Below, piece by piece: positions 30,637 through 43,178 of a stretch of DNA of 64,000 bases. How positions within the stretch are numbered: position 1 is the first letter of the stretch; each line of letters starts with the position of its first letter. Location of the stretch: positions 320,071-384,070 of the forward strand of contig JANWVC010000005.1 of NCBI GenBank assembly GCA_025057755.1, in the 5' to 3' direction. The position numbers and the translations under genes are program-made. The stretch comes from Limisphaera sp. GTDB lineage: Bacteria; Verrucomicrobiota; Verrucomicrobiia; Limisphaerales; Limisphaeraceae. A model generated the notes under the pieces. That model had not been told where the DNA came from and did not search any database. It saw only the letters and a list, made by a program, of their open reading frames with translations.

Positions 30637-33018
30637 CTAGCCGGCAGGCCGTGTGCGCGAGCCAAATGCGCCTCCAAATAAGAGTCGCAAGCTATTCATG
30701 ACCACGATGACAGTGCTGCCTTCGTGGCCGATCACTCCAATGGGTAGAGCAATTTTCCCTAATAATGCAAAGCCGACCAATACAATCACCGTGCCCAAGG
30801 AAACCGCCAAATTTTGCCGGATGACCCGGCGGGCTCGGCGACTTAAGTAAAAAGCAGCCAGGAAATTCTCCAAACGGTCATGCATCAACACAACATCCGC
30901 CTGTTCCAGTGCAGCGTCCGCTCCACGTGCTCCCATGGCCACACCCACGTGCGCAGCAGCCAGACTGGGCGCGTCGTTGACTCCGTCACCCACCATGGCC
31001 ACTTTTTCCCCTGCTTCCGTCCAGCGCCGGATCACGGCCACTTTGTCCTCCGGCCGCAACTCTGCTTGGATTTCCTCCAAGCCCAAGGTTCGTCGAAGCT
31101 CTTCCGCAGCCGCCTGCCGATCCCCCGTGAGAACAACAGGACGTAGGCCGGCAGCGCGAAGCTGGGCCACCAGTTGGCCTGCTTCAGGTCGGATTTCATC
31201 TTGCAAAAGGATCCGACCCCACAAGCCGTTGGTGTATAGCCAAACGATCACTTGACCGGGACGCCCTGTCTGGCTTCGCCAGTGGTCCGGCAGCGCACGC
31301 GCAAGCCCATGTTCTGACTCAATCCATTCTCTCCGCCCCACCCACACCGGATGCTCTCCCACCCACGCTTTCACGCCCTGGCCTGTTACCGATTCGAATC
31401 GGAGCACCTCACGCATTTGAATTCCCTGTTGGCGCCCATGACGCAACAAAGCACGTGCCAACGGGTGTGCCGAGCCTCGCTCTGCAGCACATGCCAGCTC
31501 CAACACCTCCTGCTCCCGACCTGCCGGATGACTCTCCACCTGCTCCACCTTGAGTTCTCCTGTTGTCAGGGTGCCCGTTTTGTCCAACCCGACCACCGTC
31601 ACCTCGGCCAGTTTCTCCACCGCTGCGCCGCCCCGAAATAAGATGCCGTGGCGTGCACCCCACGCGATCGCAGCCAGGACCGCCGAGGGAATGGAAAGCA
31701 CCAAAGCACAAGGCGAAGAAACCACCAGCAAGGTCATGCTGCGGTAAAAAGCACTCCGTGCAGGATGGTCCGGGTCCGGCGAGCGAAACGGAGCCAAGTT
31801 CATTCCAAGCCACCACACAAAATACATGAAGAGGGTCAGTCCCAAGACCCCGTAAGTATAACTGACACTGAATCGCTCGGTAAATCTTTGAGCCGGCGCT
31901 TTCTGCTGTTGCGCCTCACGAATAAGCCGGATGATCTTCTGCAGCGCACTCTCCGAAGCCGGTCGCAGCGCCCGGACCTCCAGCGCACCCCAAAGATTCA
32001 TCGTGCCGGCCAAAACGAGGTCACCCACACGCTTGTCCACAGGGACCGCTTCCCCGGTCAGATTGGATTCATCGGCTGCGCTCTGGCCAGCCAGCACTTC
32101 TCCATCTACGGCAAATTGGGCGCCGGGCCGAACCAAAAGGCGCATTCCTGGCTGGATCGTCTCAACGGGAATTTCTCGTTCCGTCCCATCTTCATCCAGG
32201 ACGGTTGCGGTCTTGGGAGCAGCATGGAATAACGCGCGCACCTCCCGCCGGGTGCGTTCCAGCGCATAATGCTCAAGGGCTCCCGCCAGGGAAAACAGGA
32301 ACAGCAGGATTGCTCCCTCATTCCATCGCCCCACTGCGGCACTGCCCACCGCCACGGCGAGCATCAGAAAATGAATGTCCAAGCTTCGGTCGCGGCGCAG
32401 TCGTTCCCACGCTTCCTCAGTGGCGAACCATCCGCCGGCCAGATAGGCCAGCAAGTAAAACCCTTGGACGATTCGATCCGTCCAAGCCACTGCGTCGCCA
32501 ATCATCGCTCCAGCCGTCGCCACGCCGCAAAGGACCGAAGCCAGAAGTTGCCAGCGCCATTCGCCCTCATGCGGCTCGGCCTCCTCCAAATCCACGTCAC
32601 GTTGGACGAAGCGTGGCAAGGGCCACCGGCGCCACCGCCAGAGCGCGGGTGCCGTCGGGCAGGTCACCCGCGTGATGGTGGTGACACCGTTTTCATGTCG
32701 AATCCGAAACCGCTGCCGCCAATCTGCCGACAAGGGCCGCCCACATGTGTGGCATGCGCCCTGTCCCATCACGAGCCCGCAACGATCAACCGCGTAATGT
32801 TTGGCTGCTGTACGGACGGCCTGTTCCACCCGATCCCGCAAACGCACGACATTCGTGCGCCCCAATGTGGCCACTTCCAATACCCGGCGTCGGGGATCTA
32901 CACTCACCGCTTCCAGACTTGGCTCCTCCGCAAAAGCACGCAAGATCGCCCGAGCCATGCACTCAGGCTCTCCAGTCCGTTGCGGGTGTTGCCGTTCTTG
33001 CGCCTCCTGCTCCGGCAT
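30637..33018 (-). CDS. P1B-4-type heavy-metal (cobalt/zinc-like) exporting ATPase
   Basis: A 793-residue P-type ATPase in the inner membrane. The phosphorylated Asp479 sits in DKTGTLTTGE. The actuator loop reads NLTGEAVPVDK and the hinge GDGVNDAPSLAAA. The membrane metal motif is Ser-Pro-Cys (435-437) rather than Cys-Pro-Cys, and HEGST begins at residue 765. SPC plus HEG-x-T is the pattern of the P1B-4 group, which exports Co2+ and in some cases Zn2+ or Fe2+. The N-terminal 130 residues lack a classic heavy-metal domain but contain Cys-x2-Cys (CHTCGRPL) and another Cys. The start is taken at the ATG at 33018 after GGATGGAG. It is divergent from tetR. Confidence 0.9.
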   Translation of the reverse strand: MPEQEAQERQHPQRTGEPECMARAILRAFAEEPSLEAVSVDPRRRVLEVATLGRTNVVRLRDRVEQAVRTAAKHYAVDRCGLVMGQGACHTCGRPLSADWRQRFRIRHENGVTTITRVTCPTAPALWRWRRWPLPRFVQRDVDLEEAEPHEGEWRWQLLASVLCGVATAGAMIGDAVAWTDRIVQGFYLLAYLAGGWFATEEAWERLRRDRSLDIHFLMLAVAVGSAAVGRWNEGAILLFLFSLAGALEHYALERTRREVRALFHAAPKTATVLDEDGTEREIPVETIQPGMRLLVRPGAQFAVDGEVLAGQSAADESNLTGEAVPVDKRVGDLVLAGTMNLWGALEVRALRPASESALQKIIRLIREAQQQKAPAQRFTERFSVSYTYGVLGLTLFMYFVWWLGMNLAPFRSPDPDHPARSAFYRSMTLLVVSSPCALVLSIPSAVLAAIAWGARHGILFRGGAAVEKLAEVTVVGLDKTGTLTTGELKVEQVESHPAGREQEVLELACAAERGSAHPLARALLRHGRQQGIQMREVLRFESVTGQGVKAWVGEHPVWVGRREWIESEHGLARALPDHWRSQTGRPGQVIVWLYTNGLWGRILLQDEIRPEAGQLVAQLRAAGLRPVVLTGDRQAAAEELRRTLGLEEIQAELRPEDKVAVIRRWTEAGEKVAMVGDGVNDAPSLAAAHVGVAMGARGADAALEQADVVLMHDRLENFLAAFYLSRRARRVIRQNLAVSLGTVIVLVGFALLGKIALPIGVIGHEGSTVIVVMNSLRLLFGGAFGSRTRPAG

Positions 33019-33146
33019 GCTCCATCCATACCATATTCGGGGCCTGATCAGCCAGAGCCAAAGCGACCTGACGCCTGGCATGCAGTCATCCACGGCCGGG
33101 TTGTTCGCAGCAGAGCGCTTGACCTATGCTGCGGCATGGATATTCT

Positions 33147-33164
33147 ATATAACGTTCGTTATAT
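33147..33164. promoter_or_regulatory. Palindromic operator upstream of tetR
   Basis: ATATAACG-TT-CGTTATAT is a perfect inverted repeat with 8-bp arms around a two-base centre, ending two bases before the tetR ATG at 33167. Its size and position are typical of a TetR-family autoregulatory operator. It sits in the 148-base region shared with the divergent ATPase gene. Confidence 0.75.
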
Positions 33165-33166
33165 TT

Positions 33167-33856
33167 ATGGCAAGCAAGAAGCGACTAAGGATAACCAGCA
33201 GTCGCACTCGCCAACGCATCTTGGATGCTGCGGAGCGAACTTTTGTGGAGCGCGGGTTTGAGGCGGCCGCAATTCGCGAGATCGCTACTCGCGCACGTGT
33301 GAGTTTGCCAGTCCTGTACTATCACTTCGGCTCGAAAGGCGGTCTGATCGAAGCGGTGCTGCTCCGGCGGTTAGAGCCCATTCGGCAGGCGCATGAAACC
33401 GCCTTGATCCGGATTCGTCAGGAAATGGCTCCCGGCCGGCCGCCGTCCTTGAGCGAAGTGCTGGCAGCCATGGTGGGGCCGGCCTTGGAGATGGCTCGAG
33501 CTGAGGCCCGTCGGGGATCAGTTGTGATGCGACTAATCGGGCGCTTGCTCATTGACCCAAGTCCGCGGTTGCAGGACGTCTTGCTCAATCACCTGGCTGG
33601 GGTCCGGCAGGGCTTCTTTGAGTTGTTGGCGCGGTGCCTGCCAGAACATTCCAAGACCACCTTGTACTGGCGTCAGGAGTTCATTTGGGGGGCGCTGGCT
33701 TTATTGTTGTGCAATCCTACGCGAATCTTGCGTAAAACCGAAGGTCTTTGTGATCCGCTCGACACGGAATCGCTCCTGCCCCATTTCTTAGCTTTTTGCG
33801 CGGCTGGCTTGCAAGCGCCTGCGCCCGTCCCGTCTCACCAGAAGCAAAGGTTGTGA
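33167..33856 (+). CDS. TetR/AcrR-family transcriptional regulator
   Basis: A 229-residue repressor-type protein starting at the ATG at 33167. The open frame extends upstream to 32801, but that part overlaps the ATPase gene antisense and the operator. The N-terminal helix-turn-helix is clear: RQRILDAAERTFVERGF, then AAIREIATRARVSLPVLYYHF and the helix SKGGLIEAVL. The C-terminal ligand domain resembles the CerR-type group. It precedes the efflux genes and probably controls them and itself through the palindrome just upstream. Its stop is followed closely by, or overlaps, the next gene. Confidence 0.92.
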   Translation: MASKKRLRITSSRTRQRILDAAERTFVERGFEAAAIREIATRARVSLPVLYYHFGSKGGLIEAVLLRRLEPIRQAHETALIRIRQEMAPGRPPSLSEVLAAMVGPALEMARAEARRGSVVMRLIGRLLIDPSPRLQDVLLNHLAGVRQGFFELLARCLPEHSKTTLYWRQEFIWGALALLLCNPTRILRKTEGLCDPLDTESLLPHFLAFCAAGLQAPAPVPSHQKQRL

Positions 33857-33924
33857 AAACGAGTCTTTTCCAGTGTGTCGAGTGTCCATCCCTAGCGGTA
33901 GCTTCGGACGGACTCTTTGAGCCT

Positions 33925-35199
33925 ATGGTTCGATGCGTTCAAGGCCTTGGGCGCATCGCCACTAGGGATCCCTCTCTTCGCAGGAGCCGACTTGTCCTCG
34001 GACAACGCCTCCTGCCCATGGTATGGTTGGCCCTACTGATGGCGCCTTGGCTGTGCTCTTGCCGGCCTCAGACGGCTCCCCCGCGGCCTCGGGTACCCCA
34101 AGTTACGGTCGTCTGCCCGATGGTCAGCAACGTTACCAATTGGGACGAATATCCGGCCCACTTGGAGGCAGTGCACACGGTAGAAATCCGTTCGCGGGTG
34201 GCTGGACATCTGGAATCCATTCATTTCCGAGACGGAGCCGAGGTACGGGCAGGACAATTGCTGTTTGTGATTGATCCGAAACCTTACGAAGCTGAGCTAG
34301 CTCGGGCGAAGGCGGATCGTCGTCGAGCGGAAACCCAACTGGAACTGGCACGGAACGAATTCGAGCGGGCCGCCCGCTTGCGGGAATCCCGGGCAATTTC
34401 GGAAGAAGAATTTGACAGTCGCGCTAAGGCTGTGCGGGCTGCGGAAGATTCGCTGGAAGCTGCCCAAGCCGCCGAGGCCATTGCCGCACTGAACCTTCGC
34501 TACACGAGAATCGTCGCCCCCATTGAGGGTCAAATTGGACGCCGGCTTGTAGCACTCGGCAACATGGTGCAGGGCAGCACCATGATGCCCGGCACGCTGC
34601 TGGCCACCTTAGTCAGCCAGGATCCTGTGTATGCATATTTCGACGTTCCCGACCAGGTGTATCGATCCTACCGAGGACTGTTGTCAGGTTTAAGCGGGTC
34701 AGAGGAAGGCGCGTGGGTTTGCGAGTTCGGGCTGAGCGGCGAAGTCGGTTTTCCCCACCAGGGCCGGATTGATTTTGTGGACAACCAAGCCGATGCCAGA
34801 ACCGGCACAGTCCGAATGCGAGCCATTCTTCCCAATGCGGATCGTCGCTTGATTCCAGGCTTCACCGGCCGGCTCCGGCTCCCGGTACAGTGCACAGAGT
34901 CGGCCCTACTTGTGCCGGAAGCTGCCATTCTATCAGAACAAACGCGTAAGTACGTATACGTGGTCAATGCCGAAGGCATCATCGAGCCTCGAACAGTGGA
35001 ATTGGGTCGCAGCCATGGTATCCAACGGGTGGTGCAGACCGGCCTGAAGCCTGAGGATTGGGTCGTCGTCACCGGCCTGTGGATGCTCCGGCCAGGTGTT
35101 AAGGTGGAGGTGGTCAAGCCCCAGGCCACTGGAACCAATGGCATTTCGGCGTCTCTTGGCAGGGCCGGGACTGTTCCAGCAAGACGTTGGATGCCATGA
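33925..35199 (+). CDS. RND efflux periplasmic adaptor (membrane fusion protein)
   Basis: Periplasmic adaptor that links an RND pump to an outer-membrane channel. Recognisable parts: beta-barrel/lipoyl start VEIRSRVAGHLESIHFRDG and GQLLFVIDPKPYEAEL, a coiled-coil hairpin (ADRRRAETQLELARNEFERA onward), YTRIVAPIEGQIGRR for the second lipoyl half, then DNQADARTGTVRMRA. Upstream of the mature part is a hydrophobic segment ending LCSC, a possible lipobox. The start is uncertain: a GTG at 33853 overlaps the tetR stop as GTGA, and ATGs at 33925 and 34018 are alternatives. I chose 33925 because it gives a plausible signal length. The stop overlaps the pump gene (ATGA). Confidence 0.9.
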   Translation: MVRCVQGLGRIATRDPSLRRSRLVLGQRLLPMVWLALLMAPWLCSCRPQTAPPRPRVPQVTVVCPMVSNVTNWDEYPAHLEAVHTVEIRSRVAGHLESIHFRDGAEVRAGQLLFVIDPKPYEAELARAKADRRRAETQLELARNEFERAARLRESRAISEEEFDSRAKAVRAAEDSLEAAQAAEAIAALNLRYTRIVAPIEGQIGRRLVALGNMVQGSTMMPGTLLATLVSQDPVYAYFDVPDQVYRSYRGLLSGLSGSEEGAWVCEFGLSGEVGFPHQGRIDFVDNQADARTGTVRMRAILPNADRRLIPGFTGRLRLPVQCTESALLVPEAAILSEQTRKYVYVVNAEGIIEPRTVELGRSHGIQRVVQTGLKPEDWVVVTGLWMLRPGVKVEVVKPQATGTNGISASLGRAGTVPARRWMP

Positions 35200-38100
35200 A
35201 CTTTCCCCATTTTTTTATCCGCCGACCGATTTTTGCGGCGGTCGTATCTTTATCGATCACGCTTGCAGGTTTACTGGCCTTGTTGCGATTGCCCGTTGCG
35301 TCGTTTCCCGAAGTGGCTCCGCCCACGGTGTTCGTGCAGGCCCGTTTCCCGGGGGCAAACGCAGAGACAGTAGCTGCAACGGTTGCCACGCCGTTGGAAC
35401 AGGAGATCAACGGCGTGGAAAACATGCTCTACATGTCCTCGGCGTGCAGCGCGGACGGTTCTCTGGTGATTCAGGTGACGTTCCGAGTGGGCACGGACAT
35501 TGATGTAGCCCAGGTTCACGTGCAAAATCGGGTGGCGTTGGCAATGCCCCGGTTGCCGGAAGAGGTCCGGCGTCTGGGCATCGAGGTTCGCAAACGATCT
35601 CCCAGTCTGACGGCCGTAGTAACGTTGTTTTCCCCTGATGGCTCCTTAGACGAGGTTTTTCTCAGCAATTACGCCTATCTCCAGGTAAAAGACGTGCTGG
35701 CGCGGCTGCCCGGAGTGGGTGACGTGACGATTTTTGCGGCCCGGGACTATGCCATGCGGCTTTGGTTGAATCCGGATGAACTGGCGGCCCGCGGCCTGAC
35801 GGTGGGTGATGTAGTGGCAGCAGTTCGCGAACAAAACGTGGAGGTAGCCGGCGGTGTCTTCGGTCAACCTCCGGCTCCTCCAGACACACAATTGCAATTG
35901 GTCACCCAAGTCAAAGGACGTCTGACTCGCGAGGAGGAGTTTGGTAACATCATTGTGCAGACGGATGGCCATGGCCGCATGACCCGCCTCCGTGATGTAG
36001 CCCGGATCGAGTTGGGCGCCCGAGACTACAGCGTCAACGCGTGGCTCGACGGTAAACCGGCGATTGCCCTCGGGATTTTCCAGCAACCCGGATCCAACAC
36101 CATCGAAACGGCGGATGCCGTACGACGAGCCCTGGAGAATTTGCGCCGGCGCTTCCCAACAGGACTCGATTACCGCATTGTGCGCGATGACTCTGAATAC
36201 ATTCGAGCCTCCATCCGTGAGGTGTTTCGAACGCTTGGGGAGGCGATGGTGCTGGTCATCGTGGTGGTGGTTCTGTTTTTGCAAACTTGGCGCGCCTCCT
36301 TGATCCCCTTGCTGGCTGTGCCTGTTTCCTTGACCGGCACCTTTGCCGTGATGAGTGTCGCCGGCTTTTCAATTAACAACCTCACCTTGTTTGGTTTGGT
36401 GCTCGCCGTTGGAATTGTAGTGGACGATGCCATTGTGGTGGTGGAAAACGTGGAACGACACCTCGCTACGGGGCTAAGCCCGTCGGAAGCCACCCATCGC
36501 GCCATGGATGAGATCAGCGGCGCAGTGGTCGCCATTGCACTGGTATTGAGCGCCGTTTTCATCCCGACGGCGTTCCTGCCGGGCATTCAGGGTAAGTTTT
36601 ACCAGCAGTTTGCACTGACGGTGGCGGTTTCCACGCTCATCTCCGCGCTGGTCGCATTAACGCTCAGCCCGGCCCTTTGTGCCCGCTTGTTGCGGCCACA
36701 TGAGGAAAAGTATCGTGGATTCGCCGGCCTGATGCATCGCACAATGGGTCGCTTGTTTGGGAAGTTCAACCGTGGATTCGATTCCTGCCGGTCCGCCTAT
36801 ATGCGTGCTCTAGGGCTCGTGGTGCGGCATGGCGCAATCGTACTGCTGTTGTACGTGGGACTGTTGGGATTGACCGGTTGGGGATTTTGGAGGGTCCCCA
36901 CAGGGTTCATCCCGGTGCAGGACAAGGGGACGCTCTTTTGCTACGTGCAATTGCCAGACGGCGCCTCACTGCAGCGGACAGAGCAAGTCAGCACCCGAGT
37001 GTATGAACTGATCCGTGCCACTCCCGGAGTCCAGACTGTGTTGAAACTGGACGGTTTTTCCATCCTTTCCTTCGGTAGCCAGCCGAACGCAGCCACGCTG
37101 ATCGTGCGTTTGGAGCCCTTTGAGCAGCGCCGCAAAACTGGTCTAACCAGTCATCGGGTGTTGGCGGAGCTGCAACCGAAGCTGGTGACGATTACCGAAG
37201 GGCTCGCGGCGGCTTTTAATCTACCGCCCGTAGATGGTCTTGGCTCAGTGGGTGGGTTCAAGCTCCAAATCCAAGACCGAGCCAACCTAGGTCCGCAGGC
37301 CTTGCAAACGGCTGCATATGCGATGATGGCCGCTGCCCATCAAAACCCTTTTCTTCAAAACGTCATCACCACTTTTCGTGGCAATGTGCCACAGGTAATG
37401 TTGGAGGTAGATCGGGAAAAGGCCAAGCGTCTCCAAGTGCCCCTAACCAGCATTTGGGAGGCCTTGGGCGTATACTTGGGCGGCTTGTATGTGAACGATT
37501 TCAACGTGTTTGGCCGCCCGTTCCAAGTGGTGGCTCAAGCCGACGCACCGTTTCGCCTCCGGCCAGAAGACGCACTGGATCTGCGCACCCGCAACATCGC
37601 CGGCGAAATGGTGCCTTTAGGAACCGTGGTTGCGGTTCAAAATGTCACCGGCCCCACCACGGTGTTTCATTACAATCTCTACCCCAGCGCCGACCTCAGC
37701 GGTGCACCGGCACCTGGGGTGAGCTCAGGCGTGGCAATTCGGATGATGGAAACTATTGCCAGTCAGGTCCTTCCTCCGGGCATGGCTGTGGAATGGACCG
37801 AGTTGAGTTTGTTGGAGATTACGGCCGGTCGGGCCGGGGTCTGGATCTTTATTCTTTGCGTGTTGATGGTCTTTTTAGTGCTGGCTGCGCAGTATGAGAG
37901 CTGGCTACTACCGTTGGCCATCATCTTGATTACCCCGATGAGTTTGCTCTTTGCCATTTTGGCTCTGGCAGCGCGCGGATTGGAGAACAATTTGTTTGCG
38001 CAAATCGGTTTTGTGGTTCTCATCGGTCTGGCCTGCAAGAACGCCATTCTGATCGTGGAATTCGCCCGACAACTGCAAGAAAAGGGCCTCGACCGGTTCG

Positions 38101-39866
38101 CGGCAGTGATGGAAGCCGGCCGCTTGCGATTGCGCCCCATCCTGATGACTTCACTTGCCTTCACAGCCGGGGTCTTACCTCTGATGCTTGCCACAGGAGC
38201 GGGCAGTGAATTGCGTCGCACAATCGGAACGGCCACTTTCTGGGGCATGCTGGGTGTCACCGCTTTCGGAATTTTTCTTACACCCGTTTTCTACGTCATA
38301 CTGCGACGATGGGCAGGGGAGAAGTCCCGCCCTCCGCACGAGTCGCATCGGTCAGCTTCCGGACCTGCTCTTTCGGGAGGAGCTGCGCTGACATTCCTCG
38401 GGCTGGTGTCAGCGGGGCTGACCGGTTGCACAGTCGGACCGGATTACCAACCGCCGAACATGTCCCTTCCCAAGGCTTATGCGCACGCCTCGGACCCCGC
38501 ATTCACGACGAATTCCGTGGACGTACGATGGTGGCACCATTTTCACGATCCCACACTTGAAGCGCTGATCCACGAGGCCGTTGAGAACAATCGGGATCTG
38601 CGCGTTGCTGCAGCCCGACTGCGGGAGGCCTATGCCTTGCGCCATTTGCAACGCATGGACACGGTGCCCAGCGGCCAAGTTCAGGCAGGATTTAGCCGAA
38701 CTGCCCGCGCGGCCGACGTCATGTCCGGAGCAGCTCGGGACGCCCGGGAGGGCCAATTGTTCGACGCGGGATTTGACGCTTTCTGGGAATTGGATCTTTT
38801 CGGGCGGATCCGCAGATTGGTTGAAGCGGCTACTGCGGAAACGGCTGCGCTCGAGGCAGACCGGCGCGCCCTCCTCCTAAGCGTGATGGCCGAGACAGCC
38901 CGAGTCTATTGTGAATTACGCGGATGGCAGCGCCAATGGGAAGTGGCCCGTCGAAACGCAAACGTGCAAGCAGAAACACTCCGCATTGCCCGAGCGAAAT
39001 TCGAGGCCGGCCGTGCCACCGAACTCGATGTAAGCCGGGCGACAGCCCAGTATGAGACCACCCTGGCCTTGATTCCCACTTTGGAAAGTTCGATACAACA
39101 AAGCATTCACCGGTTGGGCGTTCTCACCGGCCAACAACCTACAGCGTGGGAAAGCCGCTTGGTAACGCTTGTTCCCTTGCCTGTGTTACCCGGCAAGATT
39201 CCAGTGGGTGACCCCGCAAGCCTGTTGCTCCGGCGACCCGATCTGCAAGCAGCCGAGCGGGCTTTGGCTGCCGCCACGGCCCGGATCGGCGTAGCAACAG
39301 CGGATTTGTTCCCGCGGGTAACCTTTATAGGCACATTAGGCTGGCAGGCCGCATCACTGGGCGAACTGGGAGCGGCCGCTTCGGATGCTTATAGTTTCGG
39401 GCCGAGGATTCAGTGGGCAGCACCGGATTTGGCGCGCGTACGTGATCGTATCGTAGCGGCGGGTGCCCGAGCTGACGCACAATGGGCCGCCTATGAACAA
39501 GCAGTGCTCCAGGCCTTGGAGGAAACGGAAAACGCTTTGCATAACTTGGGCCGGGTACGAGTGCAGTGCGAGCATTTACGCATGGCGGCCGCTGCAGCTC
39601 ATCGCGCCATGCTTCTTGCTGAGCAGCGGTATGAAACGGGTGTGGCAGAATACCTGACGGTCCTGGACGCCCAGCGAACCTATCTATCGTTAGAGGCCCA
39701 ACTGGCTCAGGCTGAAACGCGTCTCTTAATCGCGCACGTGGCCGTGTACAAGGCATTGGGAGGCGGCTGGGAGCTCGAGGAGCAGCCCAACTCGCGTTCG
39801 GGCCTCCATTCCACCAGGGCAGATTCATCCCCCAAGGTCGCTTCGTCAGCGGCCACTGGCCACTAA
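35196..39866 (+). CDS. RND (HAE-1) multidrug pump fused in frame to a NodT-type outer-membrane channel
   Basis: A single 1,556-residue frame. Residues 1-1045 are a full AcrB-like pump: IRRPIF at the start, two large periplasmic loops, proton-relay Asp410-Asp411 in GIVVDDAIVVVENVE, Lys948 in GLACKNAILIVEFA, and the last helix LGVTAFGIFLTPVFYVIL. After a 30-residue polar linker comes a hydrophobic stretch with a lipobox at Cys1078 (LTGCTVGPDYQPP). Residues 1078-1556 form a complete NodT/TolC-like channel (PTLEALIHEAVENNRDLRVA, then the second repeat LLRRPDLQAAERALAAATARIGVA). These are normally separate proteins. No stop and no ATG, GTG or TTG of useful position separates them. The start overlaps the adaptor gene by ATGA. 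Confidence 0.92.
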   Translation: MNFPHFFIRRPIFAAVVSLSITLAGLLALLRLPVASFPEVAPPTVFVQARFPGANAETVAATVATPLEQEINGVENMLYMSSACSADGSLVIQVTFRVGTDIDVAQVHVQNRVALAMPRLPEEVRRLGIEVRKRSPSLTAVVTLFSPDGSLDEVFLSNYAYLQVKDVLARLPGVGDVTIFAARDYAMRLWLNPDELAARGLTVGDVVAAVREQNVEVAGGVFGQPPAPPDTQLQLVTQVKGRLTREEEFGNIIVQTDGHGRMTRLRDVARIELGARDYSVNAWLDGKPAIALGIFQQPGSNTIETADAVRRALENLRRRFPTGLDYRIVRDDSEYIRASIREVFRTLGEAMVLVIVVVVLFLQTWRASLIPLLAVPVSLTGTFAVMSVAGFSINNLTLFGLVLAVGIVVDDAIVVVENVERHLATGLSPSEATHRAMDEISGAVVAIALVLSAVFIPTAFLPGIQGKFYQQFALTVAVSTLISALVALTLSPALCARLLRPHEEKYRGFAGLMHRTMGRLFGKFNRGFDSCRSAYMRALGLVVRHGAIVLLLYVGLLGLTGWGFWRVPTGFIPVQDKGTLFCYVQLPDGASLQRTEQVSTRVYELIRATPGVQTVLKLDGFSILSFGSQPNAATLIVRLEPFEQRRKTGLTSHRVLAELQPKLVTITEGLAAAFNLPPVDGLGSVGGFKLQIQDRANLGPQALQTAAYAMMAAAHQNPFLQNVITTFRGNVPQVMLEVDREKAKRLQVPLTSIWEALGVYLGGLYVNDFNVFGRPFQVVAQADAPFRLRPEDALDLRTRNIAGEMVPLGTVVAVQNVTGPTTVFHYNLYPSADLSGAPAPGVSSGVAIRMMETIASQVLPPGMAVEWTELSLLEITAGRAGVWIFILCVLMVFLVLAAQYESWLLPLAIILITPMSLLFAILALAARGLENNLFAQIGFVVLIGLACKNAILIVEFARQLQEKGLDRFAAVMEAGRLRLRPILMTSLAFTAGVLPLMLATGAGSELRRTIGTATFWGMLGVTAFGIFLTPVFYVILRRWAGEKSRPPHESHRSASGPALSGGAALTFLGLVSAGLTGCTVGPDYQPPNMSLPKAYAHASDPAFTTNSVDVRWWHHFHDPTLEALIHEAVENNRDLRVAAARLREAYALRHLQRMDTVPSGQVQAGFSRTARAADVMSGAARDAREGQLFDAGFDAFWELDLFGRIRRLVEAATAETAALEADRRALLLSVMAETARVYCELRGWQRQWEVARRNANVQAETLRIARAKFEAGRATELDVSRATAQYETTLALIPTLESSIQQSIHRLGVLTGQQPTAWESRLVTLVPLPVLPGKIPVGDPASLLLRRPDLQAAERALAAATARIGVATADLFPRVTFIGTLGWQAASLGELGAAASDAYSFGPRIQWAAPDLARVRDRIVAAGARADAQWAAYEQAVLQALEETENALHNLGRVRVQCEHLRMAAAAAHRAMLLAEQRYETGVAEYLTVLDAQRTYLSLEAQLAQAETRLLIAHVAVYKALGGGWELEEQPNSRSGLHSTRADSSPKVASSAATGH
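38375..38390 (+). promoter_or_regulatory. Possible internal ribosome-binding site and CTG start for the channel domain
   Basis: GGGAGGAG (38375-38382) is followed five bases later by an in-frame CTG (38388-38390) just before the hydrophobic part of the internal lipoprotein signal. If used, it would make a free channel starting MTFLGLVSAGLTGC. CTG starts are rare, so this is a weak but specific candidate. Confidence 0.35.
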
Positions 39867-39958
39867 GCAACTGCCGAGTCGTCGCGTTCAACACCCGCGA
39901 AACACCAGGGGGCAGGCTGAGGTTCTTCCTTGAGGACCGAATCCGGTCGCTACCGTTG

Positions 39959-43091
<3,133 letters not shown>

Positions 43092-43178
43092 GCGCAGAAG
43101 CTCCTAAGTGTGTCTTATGCCTTGCCCCTTTCAATGCCACCGAGGTGTGAGGAAACAACCGTTCGCAACCCATTGCCA

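Noticed and set aside
31390..31405. GATTCGAATC as a tRNA T-loop
   Set aside because: It lies inside the ATPase coding sequence and has no acceptor, D or anticodon arms around it.
31351..33261. Long plus-strand frames across the metal ATPase region
   Set aside because: They are antisense to a gene with full P-type ATPase motifs. The frame of tetR also extends into this region but its real start is at 33167.
32269..33261. CRISPR or tandem repeat array in GC-rich intergenic or antisense stretches
   Set aside because: No regularly spaced direct repeats were seen here or elsewhere in the window.
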